DNA of 43,364 nt from Candidatus Fibrimonadaceae bacterium (GCA_031281275.1 JAITFP010000025.1:1-43364), one strand, 5' to 3'. Counted from the first letter of the stretch, positions 7,926 through 16,433 are shown. A program made the numbers and translations. Notes: generated from the sequence alone by a model not told the origin.

Positions 7926-9297
7926 TGTCCATTTTCAAGTTTTCCACAAATCTATCTATACGCTGCATTTCTTGCGGGATATTTATATTTTGCGGACAGT
8001 TGGGAACGCATTTTCTGCAACTCGTGCATCTATTTGCTTGGCGCACAGGAGCAATCTTGCGATCTAATCCAACAAGAAAGGCACGGCGTGCTCTTTTGTA
8101 ATCTTCGCTTTGCTTGTCGTCTGGGAAATTGCCTTCGTTTAGGCAGCGGTTGTAGTGTGCGATTATTTCGGGAATGTCGAGACCATAAGGGCAGGGCATG
8201 CAATACTGGCATTCCGTGCAATTTATGTTTCTGTATTCAAGCATAACTTGCGAAACTTTTAACAGCATATCCCTTTCGCTTTTGTCTAATGGCACAAGCG
8301 GAGAATAGGTGCGCAAATTGTCTTGCAAGTGTTCCACAAAGGTCATTCCGCTTAACACAGTAATCACATTGGGGAAACTCCCAGCAAAGCGAAACGCCCA
8401 AGAAGCCGCACTCGCATCTGGATTTAATTGGGTCATAGCGGCACGTGCTTTGTAATGCGGCTTTGCCAAACGCCCGCCCAAAAGAGGTTCCATTATCACA
8501 ATTGGAATGTTATGCTCTGTGAGCAGGTCATACTGGTGCTTTGCGCTTACATTGGTGCGCTTTGCATCGGCTGTCATGTCCCAATCAAAATAATTGAGCT
8601 GAATCATCACAAAATCCCAAGGATATTTAAGCGCCATATAATCAAAAAACTCACCATCTCCGTGAAAAGACCAACCAAGGCTGCGTATTCGCCCAGACTC
8701 ACGCTCTTGTAGCAAAAAGTCCATAATGCCATTATCTATATAGCGTTCTTTCAACGCTTCAAAAGTGCCAACATTATGAACTAGGTAATAATCGATATAG
8801 TCTGTTTTTAAATCTTCAAATGAGCGTTTATACATAGCAAGCGATGCTTCACGGCTACTGTGCTGGTTACGGTTAGACATTTTGGTAGCTATAAAATATT
8901 TATCGCGTGGGTGGCGGCTCAGTGCAATGCCTGTGGCTTTTTCGGAAAAACCTTTGCAGTAAAGCGGAGATGTGTCAAAATAATTCACTCCGTGCTCAAT
9001 GGCATAGTCTATGGATCTGTTGATAGCTTCTTGGTCAAGGTTATTTTCTGTGGCTAAATCCTGCGATTTGGGCATACGTGGGTATCTCATGCAACCATAG
9101 CCCAAAAGAGAAACATGGTTTCCGTTTTTGGGGTCAACTCTGTAAGTCATTTCTCCGGTAGGTTCGCCTCCCTGCTTTGCAGAACCATCTTTTGAACCGC
9201 AACCGCTCAAAGCAGCAAGTGCAGCACCAGCACCCACCAATTTAATAAAATCGCGCCGCCCTATATTTGAATTGCTTGCATCGTTGTTGTTATCCAT
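7918..9297 (-). CDS. Tat-exported aldo/keto reductase with ferredoxin-like C-terminus
   Basis: 459 residues. The N-terminus has a Tat signal (RRDFIK, residues 14-19) ending in a lipobox (ALSGC, Cys33), so it is probably a folded, exported lipoprotein. The central domain is an aldo/keto reductase TIM barrel with catalytic-type residues in YFDTSPLY (Asp, Tyr), FIATKMS (Lys) and YYLVHNVG (His). The C-terminus adds two cysteine clusters, CTECQYCMPCP and CTSCRKCVPNCP, as in the iron-sulfur AKR subgroup. Paired with the membrane iron-sulfur protein just downstream it suggests a periplasmic redox pair. The ATG lies 7 nt after a TATATT element (9310-9305, minus strand), so the mRNA is probably leaderless. 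Substrate not predictable. Confidence 0.9.
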   Translation of the reverse strand: MDNNNDASNSNIGRRDFIKLVGAGAALAALSGCGSKDGSAKQGGEPTGEMTYRVDPKNGNHVSLLGYGCMRYPRMPKSQDLATENNLDQEAINRSIDYAIEHGVNYFDTSPLYCKGFSEKATGIALSRHPRDKYFIATKMSNRNQHSSREASLAMYKRSFEDLKTDYIDYYLVHNVGTFEALKERYIDNGIMDFLLQERESGRIRSLGWSFHGDGEFFDYMALKYPWDFVMIQLNYFDWDMTADAKRTNVSAKHQYDLLTEHNIPIVIMEPLLGGRLAKPHYKARAAMTQLNPDASAASWAFRFAGSFPNVITVLSGMTFVEHLQDNLRTYSPLVPLDKSERDMLLKVSQVMLEYRNINCTECQYCMPCPYGLDIPEIIAHYNRCLNEGNFPDDKQSEDYKRARRAFLVGLDRKIAPVRQANRCTSCRKCVPNCPQNINIPQEMQRIDRFVENLKMDIV

Positions 9298-9304
9298 ATA
9301 TGTA

Positions 9305-9340
9305 AATATAGTAAGTTTGCCAAAAAATTTTTACTATATT
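9305..9340. promoter_or_regulatory. Back-to-back promoters of the AKR and DUF4349 genes
   Basis: AATATAGTAA (9305-9314) and TTACTATATT (9331-9340) are a perfect 10-bp inverted repeat 16 nt apart. Each arm carries a TATATT -10 pointing outward: 7 nt before the ATG at 9297 on the minus strand and 6 nt before the GTG at 9347 on the plus strand. Only 49 bp separate the two start codons, so the two promoters must share DNA. Confidence 0.7.
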
Positions 9341-9346
9341 ACCACT

Positions 9347-10534
9347 GTGCCATACTTTCTACTAATATCAAGCGTTTTTTTGCTTCTGTCGTGCGCAAGC
9401 AATGTTCATAAGGAAGCTCTTCAATACAATGAAAACGCAGTAGCTTACGATGAAGCTGGCTATTATTCCGCCGCACCACCAAGAGCGGCTAAAATGCTTA
9501 GAGCACAAGCATCAATGGACAAAGGGATGCGAATAGGCGGAGCCGCAGGGTTTGCAGATTATGGTGGTGGTGACGGCATGATGGTGGAACAAGCAGCAGA
9601 AGACATGTCTTCTGCAAATTACCAAACAAGAATGGTGAATTACACCGGCAGCATCACTATGCAAAGCGCAGAGCCGGAGGTGCTTATAGATACGGTAGCA
9701 GCCCTAGCAAAGGCAAAGGGTGGCTCCATTAGCAATCGTAGAAATAGCTTTATTTCCTTGCAAATTCCCGTTGCGGAATTCAAAAACTTTTTCAATCAAA
9801 TTTTAAAACTTGGACGTGTAATAAGCAAAAACATATCCGCAAGCGACATCACAGAGGCTTATGCAGACAATGCCGCACGTCTTAGCATAGCAGAAAGCAC
9901 CTTGGCGAGGTTGCAACATCTTTTAGCCGTTGCCAAAACCGAACAAGAGAAAATCGCCATCTTAAAAGAAATTCAAAGGGTTAGCGAGCAAATTGAGCAA
10001 AGAAAGCTGGAAGAAAAGGAACTGTTGCGCCAAGCTGCCTTCTCAACCATAAATCTTTGGGTGAGCAATATACCAGCGGTTATTCCATATAGATCAAACA
10101 TAAAAGCCTTTGAATGGTTTTCAAATTTGCCCAATATAAATATACATTCAAATAGAGAAAAAGCTCTGAAACTCTCCATTCCAAAAGATTTCATAGAAAC
10201 CTCAGATACCAAACGCGAATGGAGTACAGCCTCTGCGCTTAATGCAAAATTTAAGGCTTTTGAAAGAAAAAACGAACCACAAGGCACCACCAGTTTTTGG
10301 GCAGAGGCAATGCTTGAATTCTTTAAAGACAAGTATTCAGCAGAACTAAAAACCGAAGAAAATTTTTCCCTAATTCGCCTTCTAAATTCCATCACAGCCG
10401 AAGTTCACTACATTGTCCTGTTAAAAAAATCCGATGAAAAAACTTTAAGAATAGCCGTGGCTTATTTTCCAGATATAGAAGCAGAAAAAAAGAACTCCGA
10501 AGCTGTGTTGGAAGTTTTGAGGAGGGTAAAATGA
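9347..10534 (+). CDS. DUF4349 lipoprotein
   Basis: I start at GTG 9347: it gives a clean lipoprotein signal (hydrophobic stretch ending LLLSC, Cys16) and lies 6 nt after TATATT, whereas an upstream in-frame TTG/ATG would place the promoter inside the gene. 395 residues. About residues 95-260 match the DUF4349 pattern: a strand-rich part (NYTGSITMQS, GGSISNRRNSFISLQIPV) followed by a long coiled-coil (ARLSIAESTLARLQHLL through IEQRKLEEKELLRQ). DUF4349 proteins are envelope proteins of unknown role. The C-terminal 110 residues look like a separate soluble domain. It overlaps the next gene by 4 nt (ATGA); that gene carries the same domain. Confidence 0.85.
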   Translation: MPYFLLISSVFLLLSCASNVHKEALQYNENAVAYDEAGYYSAAPPRAAKMLRAQASMDKGMRIGGAAGFADYGGGDGMMVEQAAEDMSSANYQTRMVNYTGSITMQSAEPEVLIDTVAALAKAKGGSISNRRNSFISLQIPVAEFKNFFNQILKLGRVISKNISASDITEAYADNAARLSIAESTLARLQHLLAVAKTEQEKIAILKEIQRVSEQIEQRKLEEKELLRQAAFSTINLWVSNIPAVIPYRSNIKAFEWFSNLPNINIHSNREKALKLSIPKDFIETSDTKREWSTASALNAKFKAFERKNEPQGTTSFWAEAMLEFFKDKYSAELKTEENFSLIRLLNSITAEVHYIVLLKKSDEKTLRIAVAYFPDIEAEKKNSEAVLEVLRRVK

Positions 10535-11106
10535 GAATGTGGCTTATAGTTGGTTTATTAGTCGCAGTTCAAGCTTATGCGCAAGTGGAACAACAGTTTG
10601 ACTTTCGCATTAGAACTGCAAACACAGATAGTGTTTTTCAAAAAATAATAGAGACGGCTGAATCCAAAGGCGGTTATTTTACGAATTTCACGGAGTATTC
10701 CATTTCTCTAAGGCTCCCTGTTCAGGCTTTGCAGGAATTTCAATCGGTTTTAGGAAGCCTTGCTACAATTGAGCAAAAAGGCTTTGAAAGCACGGACAAA
10801 AGTGCTGAGTTTGAAAGGTTGAAATTGCAAATACAATCCAGAAAAAAACTTTTGGGAAATTATATGGATTTGGTAAAAAACGCTCCCTTTGCGGAGTTGC
10901 AATCCGTGGAACGTGAGATGGTGAGCTTGAATGCGCAAATAGAGCGTTTACAAGGTATGTTGCAGGCAATAGAAAAAAGAGCCGCCCTTGCCTGGGTTGC
11001 AATTCACGCACCCCTTGCACCCATTCACCGCCCAATAAAACAAACAAATTCGCCATTTGTCTGGATAAACTCAACAAACTTAAACTCATTGCGGGAGGAT
11101 TTTTAA
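10531..11106 (+). CDS. Secreted short DUF4349-like protein
   Basis: 191 residues with a signal peptide (residues 1-18, ending YAQ). The strand-rich part (FDFRIRTANTDSVFQKII-type, GGYFTNFTEYSISLRLPV) and following coiled coil (FERLKLQIQSRKKLLGNYMDL, MVSLNAQIERLQGML) repeat the order seen in the DUF4349 lipoprotein just upstream, so the two are probably diverged duplicates acting together in the periplasm. It lacks the lipobox and the C-terminal domain of its partner. The ATG overlaps the upstream stop; GGAGG lies 8-12 nt before it. Function unknown. Confidence 0.8.
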   Translation: MRMWLIVGLLVAVQAYAQVEQQFDFRIRTANTDSVFQKIIETAESKGGYFTNFTEYSISLRLPVQALQEFQSVLGSLATIEQKGFESTDKSAEFERLKLQIQSRKKLLGNYMDLVKNAPFAELQSVEREMVSLNAQIERLQGMLQAIEKRAALAWVAIHAPLAPIHRPIKQTNSPFVWINSTNLNSLREDF

Positions 11107-11107
11107 G

Positions 11108-11548
11108 ATGAAATTTCTTTTAATTTTCTTCGCCCTTTTTATATTCTCGTGTGCTTCTTTTAAAGCAAAAGAACCAAAAGATTTTGCCGCTTATGAGAGC
11201 GAAAGCGATAAATTCAAAGCCATAAGTTCGGATGGCGTTCTATACAGGGTTTCTGCTTATGAGCAAAAATCAGAAGCCTCAATGGATTTTTGGAGAGAGG
11301 CATTTCTGCTAAAAATGAAAAATTCAAACTACAAACAAGAAGATTCCTTGAACATAAACATAGATGGCAAAGCGGCAATAGGCTATATATTTTCCTTTGC
11401 AAGCAGCACTAGCAAAGATTTATATTTAGTTGCGGCAGTGCAGTACAAAGAAAAAATGTTCGTTGTTGAAGCCACCGGTGAAAGCTCAAAATTTGAAAAC
11501 CGCAAAAAAGATATTTTAGATGCGACCCGCAATATAAAAGTGAATTGA
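11108..11548 (+). CDS. Small lipoprotein, unknown function
   Basis: 146 residues with a lipoprotein signal (MKFLLIFFALFIFSC, Cys15). The mature part, about 130 residues, is mixed alpha/beta with no motif I recognise; the end (LVAAVQYKEKMFVVEATGESSKFENRKKDILDATRNIKV) reads like a small beta-sheet stress or periplasmic protein that measures a per-gene change (compare PsbP/DUF1795-type folds), but this is only a guess. It starts 2 nt after the DUF4349-like gene with GGGAGG just upstream and is the last gene of that three-gene plus-strand operon. Confidence 0.75.
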   Translation: MKFLLIFFALFIFSCASFKAKEPKDFAAYESESDKFKAISSDGVLYRVSAYEQKSEASMDFWREAFLLKMKNSNYKQEDSLNINIDGKAAIGYIFSFASSTSKDLYLVAAVQYKEKMFVVEATGESSKFENRKKDILDATRNIKVN

Positions 11549-11573
11549 CAACTGATTAATAGATGAGATATTA

Positions 11574-12128
11574 CTACATATAATCAAATATTATTACATA
11601 TAACCATATAGTCATAGCTACTAATCCGGCACCCAATCCAAGATATGTAGTTTTTATCGGATCAAATTCTTTAGGTCGTTCTTCATTTATATAATGCCCA
11701 TATTCTTTTAAAATATCATCTGTTTTATATATCTTAGATCTTTTATTTTCCAATTCAGGTTTTTCATTGTGTCCAGTTATAAGCAATCCTTTAACTGGAT
11801 TGCGAACATCTACAATGCCTGTTGTGTAATATCCATCCCCAGCCGATACACCAAGAGCTTTTACAACAGCAAAGTCTTTTACTTCTTTTGAAACAACGAA
11901 ATATTCAAATCCTTCTTCTTTCATAAGCTGGGCAGCTCGCAAAATAGCGTAATCAGAAACTCTTTCCACAGATGTAATGTTGTTGCCTTTGGTCACAACA
12001 ACATATTCATTTTCTTCGTCTTCAGTCTGCCTATCCCTATAGCTGTCTTTATAAAGCGTAAGGGGAACAGGAGAGAAACAAGACATAAGAGGGAAGCAAA
12101 AGGCGGCGAGCAAAAGAAAATATTTCAT
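11574..12128 (-). CDS. Lipoprotein resembling the CC0125/CC1285 family
   Basis: 184 residues; lipoprotein signal ending PLMSC (Cys17). The segment SDYAILRAAQLMKEEGFEYFVVSKE matches the pattern shared by CC0125/CC1285-type lipoproteins (YALLRAAELT--GYDYF), an uncharacterised envelope family. Unlike those it ends in a hydrophobic helix (TTYLGLGAGLVAMTIWLYVIIF), so it may be anchored at both ends. A TATATT element sits 9 nt upstream of the ATG. A 19-20 nt tandem duplication (TTATATGTARTAATAT twice, 11570-11606) spans the stop codon and has probably reshaped the last residues. It is a single-gene unit. Confidence 0.72.
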   Translation of the reverse strand: MKYFLLLAAFCFPLMSCFSPVPLTLYKDSYRDRQTEDEENEYVVVTKGNNITSVERVSDYAILRAAQLMKEEGFEYFVVSKEVKDFAVVKALGVSAGDGYYTTGIVDVRNPVKGLLITGHNEKPELENKRSKIYKTDDILKEYGHYINEERPKEFDPIKTTYLGLGAGLVAMTIWLYVIIFDYM

Positions 12129-12137
12129 AATGAAGGC

Positions 12138-12143
12138 AATATA
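12138..12143 (-). promoter_or_regulatory. -10 element of the 11574-12128 lipoprotein gene
   Basis: On the minus strand TTTTTCTATATT ends 9 nt before the ATG at 12128, the same element as before other genes in the window. Confidence 0.5.
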
Positions 12144-12151
12144 GAAAAATT

Positions 12152-12188
12152 CCTATACCCTTTTGCAAGTTAATCCGCGTTTACTATA
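12152..12188 (+). repeat. 37-bp direct repeat, copy 1
   Basis: From CCTATACCC to TTTACTATA; it matches 12854-12890 at 36 of 37 positions (C versus A at 12175/12877). Each copy lies upstream of a small lipoprotein gene. In this copy the -10 is disrupted (TATAAA instead of TATATT), and a better promoter sits just downstream. Confidence 0.85.
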
Positions 12189-12207
12189 AAAAAATCGCAA
12201 AAAGCCC

Positions 12208-12236
12208 TTGACAGGGCTAGATATTATTTTTATATT
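12208..12236 (+). promoter_or_regulatory. Sigma-70-type promoter of the 12258 lipoprotein gene
   Basis: A TTGACA -35 (12208-12213), a 17-nt spacer and a TATATT -10 (12231-12236), a textbook arrangement. AGGAGA follows at 12247, just before the ATG at 12258. Confidence 0.75.
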
Positions 12237-12257
12237 TAACCAAAATAGGAGAATACT

Positions 12258-12812
12258 ATGAAGAAATTAGCTTTACTTTTTGTAGCAATTGCTTTATTGC
12301 TAGGATGTGGCTATGAAATTATTGATTATGGTCAACCTGAGCTAGAGCCTTTTTATATAAACAATAGCGGAGTGATTGTGAAACTCCTCGCAAAAGATAT
12401 GCACCTTAAAATAGATTCGGATCTTAATGTTTCATACTTTAATAGCGAACTGGAAATAAGAAATAATGATACTCTGTGCAATTCTATTTTGCAGGAAAAT
12501 TGTTCTAATCCCAATTGGAATGTTAATAAAGGTTTTGAAGATTTTGGTTGGGAAGTCAATAAGGGTTTTGAATATTCGGAATACATTAGAAGTGCTAATA
12601 GTGAAAAGCCCACATATTTTAAGATAGAGTTTTTCACTGAGCCTAAAGTTTGCTTGGTATTTGATGGAGATGATAAGATGGAGAATGATATTCGTTATTG
12701 GGAAAATTATACCTTTATGAAGAAAGGGGACCTATCTTTTGTATATTATTTTTCCTACACAATAACCCCAGAACTCAAAGCTATGGCAAAAGAAGAATAT
12801 TGTAATGATTAA
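12258..12812 (+). CDS. Small lipoprotein, unknown function
   Basis: 184 residues with a lipoprotein signal ending ALLLGC (Cys17). The mature protein is acidic, rich in Asn and aromatic residues, with Cys residues that could form disulfides (CNS-QENC). A short internal duplication is visible: NVNKGFEDFGWEVNKGFEYSE. I recognise no family. It has its own promoter and Shine-Dalgarno sequence, and is followed after 105 nt by another lipoprotein gene with a duplicated promoter region. Probably an exported surface protein. Confidence 0.72.
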   Translation: MKKLALLFVAIALLLGCGYEIIDYGQPELEPFYINNSGVIVKLLAKDMHLKIDSDLNVSYFNSELEIRNNDTLCNSILQENCSNPNWNVNKGFEDFGWEVNKGFEYSEYIRSANSEKPTYFKIEFFTEPKVCLVFDGDDKMENDIRYWENYTFMKKGDLSFVYYFSYTITPELKAMAKEEYCND

Positions 12813-12853
12813 CTCAATGTCTGGGTATGGGCAAAGCCGTTTTTTGTGAAACG

Positions 12854-12890
12854 CCTATACCCTTTTGCAAGTTAATCAGCGTTTACTATA
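12854..12890 (+). repeat. 37-bp direct repeat, copy 2
   Basis: Near-identical to 12152-12188 (36 of 37). This copy keeps an intact promoter: TTGCAA, 16-nt spacer, TATATT. Confidence 0.85.
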
Positions 12891-12892
12891 TT
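12865..12892 (+). promoter_or_regulatory. Promoter of the 12918 lipoprotein and proB
   Basis: TTGCAA (12865-12870), 16-nt spacer, TATATT (12887-12892), lying inside the second copy of the 37-bp repeat, 25 nt before the ATG at 12918. Confidence 0.65.
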
Positions 12893-12917
12893 TGTTCTAT
12901 TTAGTTGGGATATATAA

Positions 12918-13598
12918 ATGCGGTATAATATAATCAAAGTAATAGCTGGAATGAGCTTCATATTCTTTTCCTGCGCGGTTCAGAACTCCCCTGCTGGCAG
13001 GGAAAGCCCTCCTTGCGATAATTGCCGTAGCGGAGATGAACCCAATTTTGAAGTGAAAATGAATAAATCTTACAAAGAAAAAAAATATGAAATTTTAGTG
13101 CTTGATTCTGGCGAATTGATAGGAGTTTTGCCAGCACTCAATGTTATTGCACGCTCGCCGGAAAAATGCGATTATTGCCATAGTTTTAGCGAAAGCGCGG
13201 TTGAATTTGATTTTGCGGCAAGAGAAGATTCCATTTTAAGAACCTGGTTTCCAAACAATGAACGAGTTTTGCTTTTTCCAAGTGCCAGAGTTCCAGAAAA
13301 AGATTCCACAGAATTTTGGAAGGCTTTTGCAAACTTAAAGGAAATTCCATTGAACGAGAACAAAGAACTAAAAGCATTTTTGAAAAGTTTAAGTTTGCGT
13401 TATAAGGTTCGTTATTTGGCTTTTGCCTCTTATATTGAAGTGAACATAAAAGACAGAAAAACCTTTGATTGGGAAAGCGAATGGAGTATATGGGACGGGA
13501 AAAAAGGTGAACTTCTGTTTTGGGACTATCAAAATTTAACGGCAAAGAGCAAAAATTCAGCCCCTGTGGATAGAGGATGGGCGGGGTGTTGGCGATGA
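12918..13598 (+). CDS. Lipoprotein, unknown function, coupled to proB
   Basis: 226 residues; lipoprotein signal ending FIFFSC (Cys19). Two CxxC-type pairs (CDNC near residue 33 and CDYC near 88) could bind metal or form disulfides. The rest, ending in WSIWDGKKGELLFWDYQNLTAKS, looks like the nucleotide-independent beta-rich domain seen in many Fibrobacter lipoproteins that build a small-molecule or partner site, but I recognise no family. The stop overlaps the proB ATG by 4 nt, so proB translation probably depends on this gene, although no functional link is evident. Confidence 0.75.
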   Translation: MRYNIIKVIAGMSFIFFSCAVQNSPAGRESPPCDNCRSGDEPNFEVKMNKSYKEKKYEILVLDSGELIGVLPALNVIARSPEKCDYCHSFSESAVEFDFAAREDSILRTWFPNNERVLLFPSARVPEKDSTEFWKAFANLKEIPLNENKELKAFLKSLSLRYKVRYLAFASYIEVNIKDRKTFDWESEWSIWDGKKGELLFWDYQNLTAKSKNSAPVDRGWAGCWR

Positions 13599-14701
13599 GC
13601 GACTTGCGAAAAAATCTACTCGCTGAATCTGGGCGAATTGTTATTAAGCTCGGTTCTAAAATATTGGTGGATGCTAGCAACAATGGTGTTGATTTGGCAT
13701 TCATAAGAAAATTTGCGAAATCCGTTGCTATTCTGCAAAGAGCAGGCAAAGAAATAGCAATTGTCAGCAGTGGTGCTGTAGGAACTGGAATGGCAAGGCT
13801 CGGTTACAAAAAAAAACCAAAAAATATCGCAGACAAACAGGTTTGCGCAGCGATTGGGCAAATAGACTTGATGCACGCATACAGAAACGCCTTTGAAAAA
13901 GAAGGCATTACGGTTGGGCAAATTCTCCTTTCCGCAGAGGATTTTAGAGATAGAAACCGTTATAAAAACCTGCAAAACACCTTCAACTCAATGTTAAAAC
14001 ATAAAGTCATTCCCATTATAAACGAAAACGACTCTGTGGCTACGGCAGAGATTAAGGTTGGCGACAACGATAAACTCTCCAGCGATGTTGCCTTGTTTTG
14101 GAATGCAGATTTGCTATTGCTTTTCACAGATGAAGACGGTCTTTTTGATTCAAATCCAAAAACAAACCCCAAAGCCAGACTATTGAACTTTGTGCCAGAA
14201 GTTAATGCAGAAATTTTAAGCTTGGCAGGAAAACCTGGCAATGCCGGCTCTGCGGTTAGCACAGGTGGCATGCACAGCAAGATTGAAGCGGTGAAAGCTG
14301 CCACTCGCTCTGGATGCAATGCTTTTTTAGCAAATGGAACTAAAATTCTTCCGCACGAAGTTCTTTTTGAAAATGCTGTGGGAACTTTATTTCAAGATAA
14401 TGCTAAAAAACTTGGCAGCCGCAAGAAATGGCTCTCTTTTGTAAGCACCCCCAAAGGCTCAATCACCATAGACGATGGTGGCGTGAATGCAATAAGAAAA
14501 AAGAATGCGAGCGTTTTGCCGATTGGTATAGAAAACGTTAGCGGTCATTTTAGCGCAAAAGACCTCATAGATGTCAAAGATTCTAAAGGCAACAAAATAG
14601 CACGCGGAGTAAGCCGCTTTGACAGCGAAAATCTGCGAAAAATATTGCGGACAAAAAACCAAAAAGAGGCCATTCACAAGAATGACCTTGTTGTATTTTA
14701 G
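13595..14701 (+). CDS. proB: Glutamate 5-kinase
   Basis: ProB phosphorylates glutamate, the first step of proline synthesis, in the cytoplasm. I start at ATG 13595 (ATGA overlap with the upstream stop), which gives 368 residues against 367 in E. coli; an upstream ATG at 13577 would add MGGVLA. The amino-acid-kinase domain shows RIVIKLGSKILV, IVSSGAVGTG, PIINENDSVAT, DLLLLFTDEDGLF and STGGMHSKIEAVKAA. The C-terminal 80 residues (SITIDDGGVNAI onward, DSKGNKIARGVSRFDS) form the PUA domain. No proA is seen nearby. The TAG stop shares 4 nt with the stop of the convergent barrel gene. Confidence 0.97.
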   Translation: MSDLRKNLLAESGRIVIKLGSKILVDASNNGVDLAFIRKFAKSVAILQRAGKEIAIVSSGAVGTGMARLGYKKKPKNIADKQVCAAIGQIDLMHAYRNAFEKEGITVGQILLSAEDFRDRNRYKNLQNTFNSMLKHKVIPIINENDSVATAEIKVGDNDKLSSDVALFWNADLLLLFTDEDGLFDSNPKTNPKARLLNFVPEVNAEILSLAGKPGNAGSAVSTGGMHSKIEAVKAATRSGCNAFLANGTKILPHEVLFENAVGTLFQDNAKKLGSRKKWLSFVSTPKGSITIDDGGVNAIRKKNASVLPIGIENVSGHFSAKDLIDVKDSKGNKIARGVSRFDSENLRKILRTKNQKEAIHKNDLVVF

Positions 14702-15474
14702 AATGGTATGCCTACACCCATATTAAAGTTGGCTGCTAATCTGTTGATGTAACCCATTTGAAAGGTCTCTGTACCATCGTAGCCAAAACCTAAGCCTCCT
14801 TCGTAAAAGAAGCTTATATTTTGCCATTTATGCGCTGCGCCTACGTAAAACATTAATTCACCCACCACACCTTTTACCTTTGTCCAACTTTTTATTTCGT
14901 AACCGTTCCAGATATCATCGTTGTCTTCTTTGTATTGAAGTTTTGAGGCAGAAATATAATATGCACTAGCCATTGCCTGCAAATAAAAACCATAACCTTT
15001 ACTTGTTGCATATTGGCGTATTCCTATGCCAGTACCAAATCTTTTGAGTCCTTCGTACTCCACAGCATCGCCAATATAACCATCTGAATTGCCAAGCCAA
15101 ATAGTTGGCTGGATTACCACGGAATTGCTTAAATTCAAAGGTTTTTCAATTGTTGAACTGAACATAAACATATTATATGCCGCACCATAAAAAAGTGATA
15201 AGGGGTGCAAATAAGCCACCAACCTAAGGTTTTTCTGATAGTCTTCCGGATTATATGTGTCGTATTTTTTAGATACTTTTGTTTCTTCGGTTTTCTTTTC
15301 CTCAACCTTTATTGGCTCAATTGCTTTTGTTACTAGCAAAGAATCAACCCTCAAAGAACTATCTATTGGGGTTATTGCCAAAGAACTATCACTTGGCAAA
15401 GGTAGAGACTCCTGAGCATTTGCAAACAATGCCAAAAAGAGAATTAACAAAACTGCATTGCAGGATTTTTTCAT
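14698..15474 (-). CDS. Outer-membrane barrel-like protein, duplicate 2
   Basis: 258 residues: signal peptide (residues 1-20, ending ANA), a Ser/Lys/Glu-rich linker (about 21-75), then a beta-barrel-like domain rich in alternating aromatic and glycine residues that ends in Phe (GMGVGIPF), as outer-membrane proteins do. It is a tandem duplicate of the gene just upstream: shared blocks are YNPEDYQKNLR, FMFSSTIEKPLNL, SVVIQP and WTKVKGVVGE. GAGGTGAT precedes the ATG. It follows the upstream copy after 14 nt in an operon led by tRNA-Ser. Function unknown. Confidence 0.8.
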   Translation of the reverse strand: MKKSCNAVLLILFLALFANAQESLPLPSDSSLAITPIDSSLRVDSLLVTKAIEPIKVEEKKTEETKVSKKYDTYNPEDYQKNLRLVAYLHPLSLFYGAAYNMFMFSSTIEKPLNLSNSVVIQPTIWLGNSDGYIGDAVEYEGLKRFGTGIGIRQYATSKGYGFYLQAMASAYYISASKLQYKEDNDDIWNGYEIKSWTKVKGVVGELMFYVGAAHKWQNISFFYEGGLGFGYDGTETFQMGYINRLAANFNMGVGIPF

Positions 15475-15488
15475 ATATCACCTCACGT

Positions 15489-16307
15489 TTAGAATGGCAT
15501 GCCTATGTTGATATTAAGGTTGGTTGCTAAACTATTGATATAACCCATTTGCCGAGTTTTTGTACCATCATAGCCAAACCCCAAACCTATTTCATATAAA
15601 AAACTTAGATTTTCCCACTTATGCACCATACCTGTATAGAGCATAAATTCGCCTACCACACCTTTTACCTTTGTCCAAATGTTTATTGTAGGGGTATAAC
15701 CATAGTCATAATCGTCGTAATCGTCTTCTTTAGACGAAATGCTTTTAGCAGAAAAATAATATGCACTAACTATTGCTTGTAAATAAAAACCCTCTGCTTT
15801 ATTGAGTATGTAATGGCGAAGCCCTATGCCGCTGCCTATTCTTACAAGGCTTTCGTATTTCAACTTTTCTTCTCGATCGTCAAAACTAATAATATTGTTA
15901 AAAACATTGACATTGGGAATATATCCGTCTGAGCTGCCAAGCCAAACAACTGGCTGTATCACTACGGAATTGTTTAGATTCAAAGGTTTTTCAATTGTTG
16001 AACTGAACATAAACATATTGGCTGCCGCACCATAAAAAAGCTGTAAGGGGTGCAAATAAACCATCGTCCTAAGGTTTTTCTGATAGTCTTCTGGATTATA
16101 AGGTTTGCTTTTTTTATTTGTTTTTTCTTCCTTGCCCTTCTTTTCCTCTGCCTTCTTTTCGGCTTTTTCTGGCTCACTTGCTTTTGTTGCCAGCAAAGAA
16201 TCAGCGGTCAAAGAGTTATCGCTAGGTAAAGGTATAGGGGATTCTTCGGCATTTGCAAACAATGCCAGAAGGAAAATAAACAAAACTACCCTGCATGATT
16301 TTTTCAT
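15489..16307 (-). CDS. Outer-membrane barrel-like protein, duplicate 1
   Basis: 272 residues, the same architecture as its downstream duplicate: signal peptide ending ANA, a Lys/Glu-rich linker (EKAEKKAEEKKGKEEK, about residues 38-60), then a barrel-like domain ending NINIGMPF. It differs by an extra loop (NVFNNIISFDDREEKLKY) and an acidic stretch (EDDYDDYDYGY), both likely surface loops. The two copies are probably expressed together, 25 nt downstream of tRNA-Ser. A TGAGG site precedes the ATG. No function can be assigned. Confidence 0.8.
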   Translation of the reverse strand: MKKSCRVVLFIFLLALFANAEESPIPLPSDNSLTADSLLATKASEPEKAEKKAEEKKGKEEKTNKKSKPYNPEDYQKNLRTMVYLHPLQLFYGAAANMFMFSSTIEKPLNLNNSVVIQPVVWLGSSDGYIPNVNVFNNIISFDDREEKLKYESLVRIGSGIGLRHYILNKAEGFYLQAIVSAYYFSAKSISSKEDDYDDYDYGYTPTINIWTKVKGVVGEFMLYTGMVHKWENLSFLYEIGLGFGYDGTKTRQMGYINSLATNLNINIGMPF

Positions 16308-16331
16308 ATCACTATACCTCAGTAAAAAAAA

Positions 16332-16421
16332 CGGGAAGGGCGAGATTCGAACTCGCGGTGGGTTTTAAAGCCCACACGTCCTTAGCAGGGACGCACCTTC
16401 GGCCAGCTCGGTCACCTTCCC
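16332..16421 (-). tRNA. tRNA-Ser(GCT)
   Basis: 90 nt, class II. Acceptor GGGAAGG/CCTTCCC, discriminator G, anticodon stem CGTCC/GGACG with loop CTGCTAA (anticodon GCT), a long variable arm (TGGG/CCCA stem), T-arm GCGAG TTCGAAT CTCGC. No CCA is encoded. A run of eight T follows, then the barrel-protein gene 25 nt on, so this tRNA probably heads that operon. Confidence 0.96.
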
Positions 16422-16433
16422 ATAGGTTTATAA

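Noticed and set aside
9272-9346. Upstream extension of the DUF4349 lipoprotein gene
   Set aside because: It would place the promoter inside the coding region and bury the lipoprotein signal behind an unrelated N-terminus.
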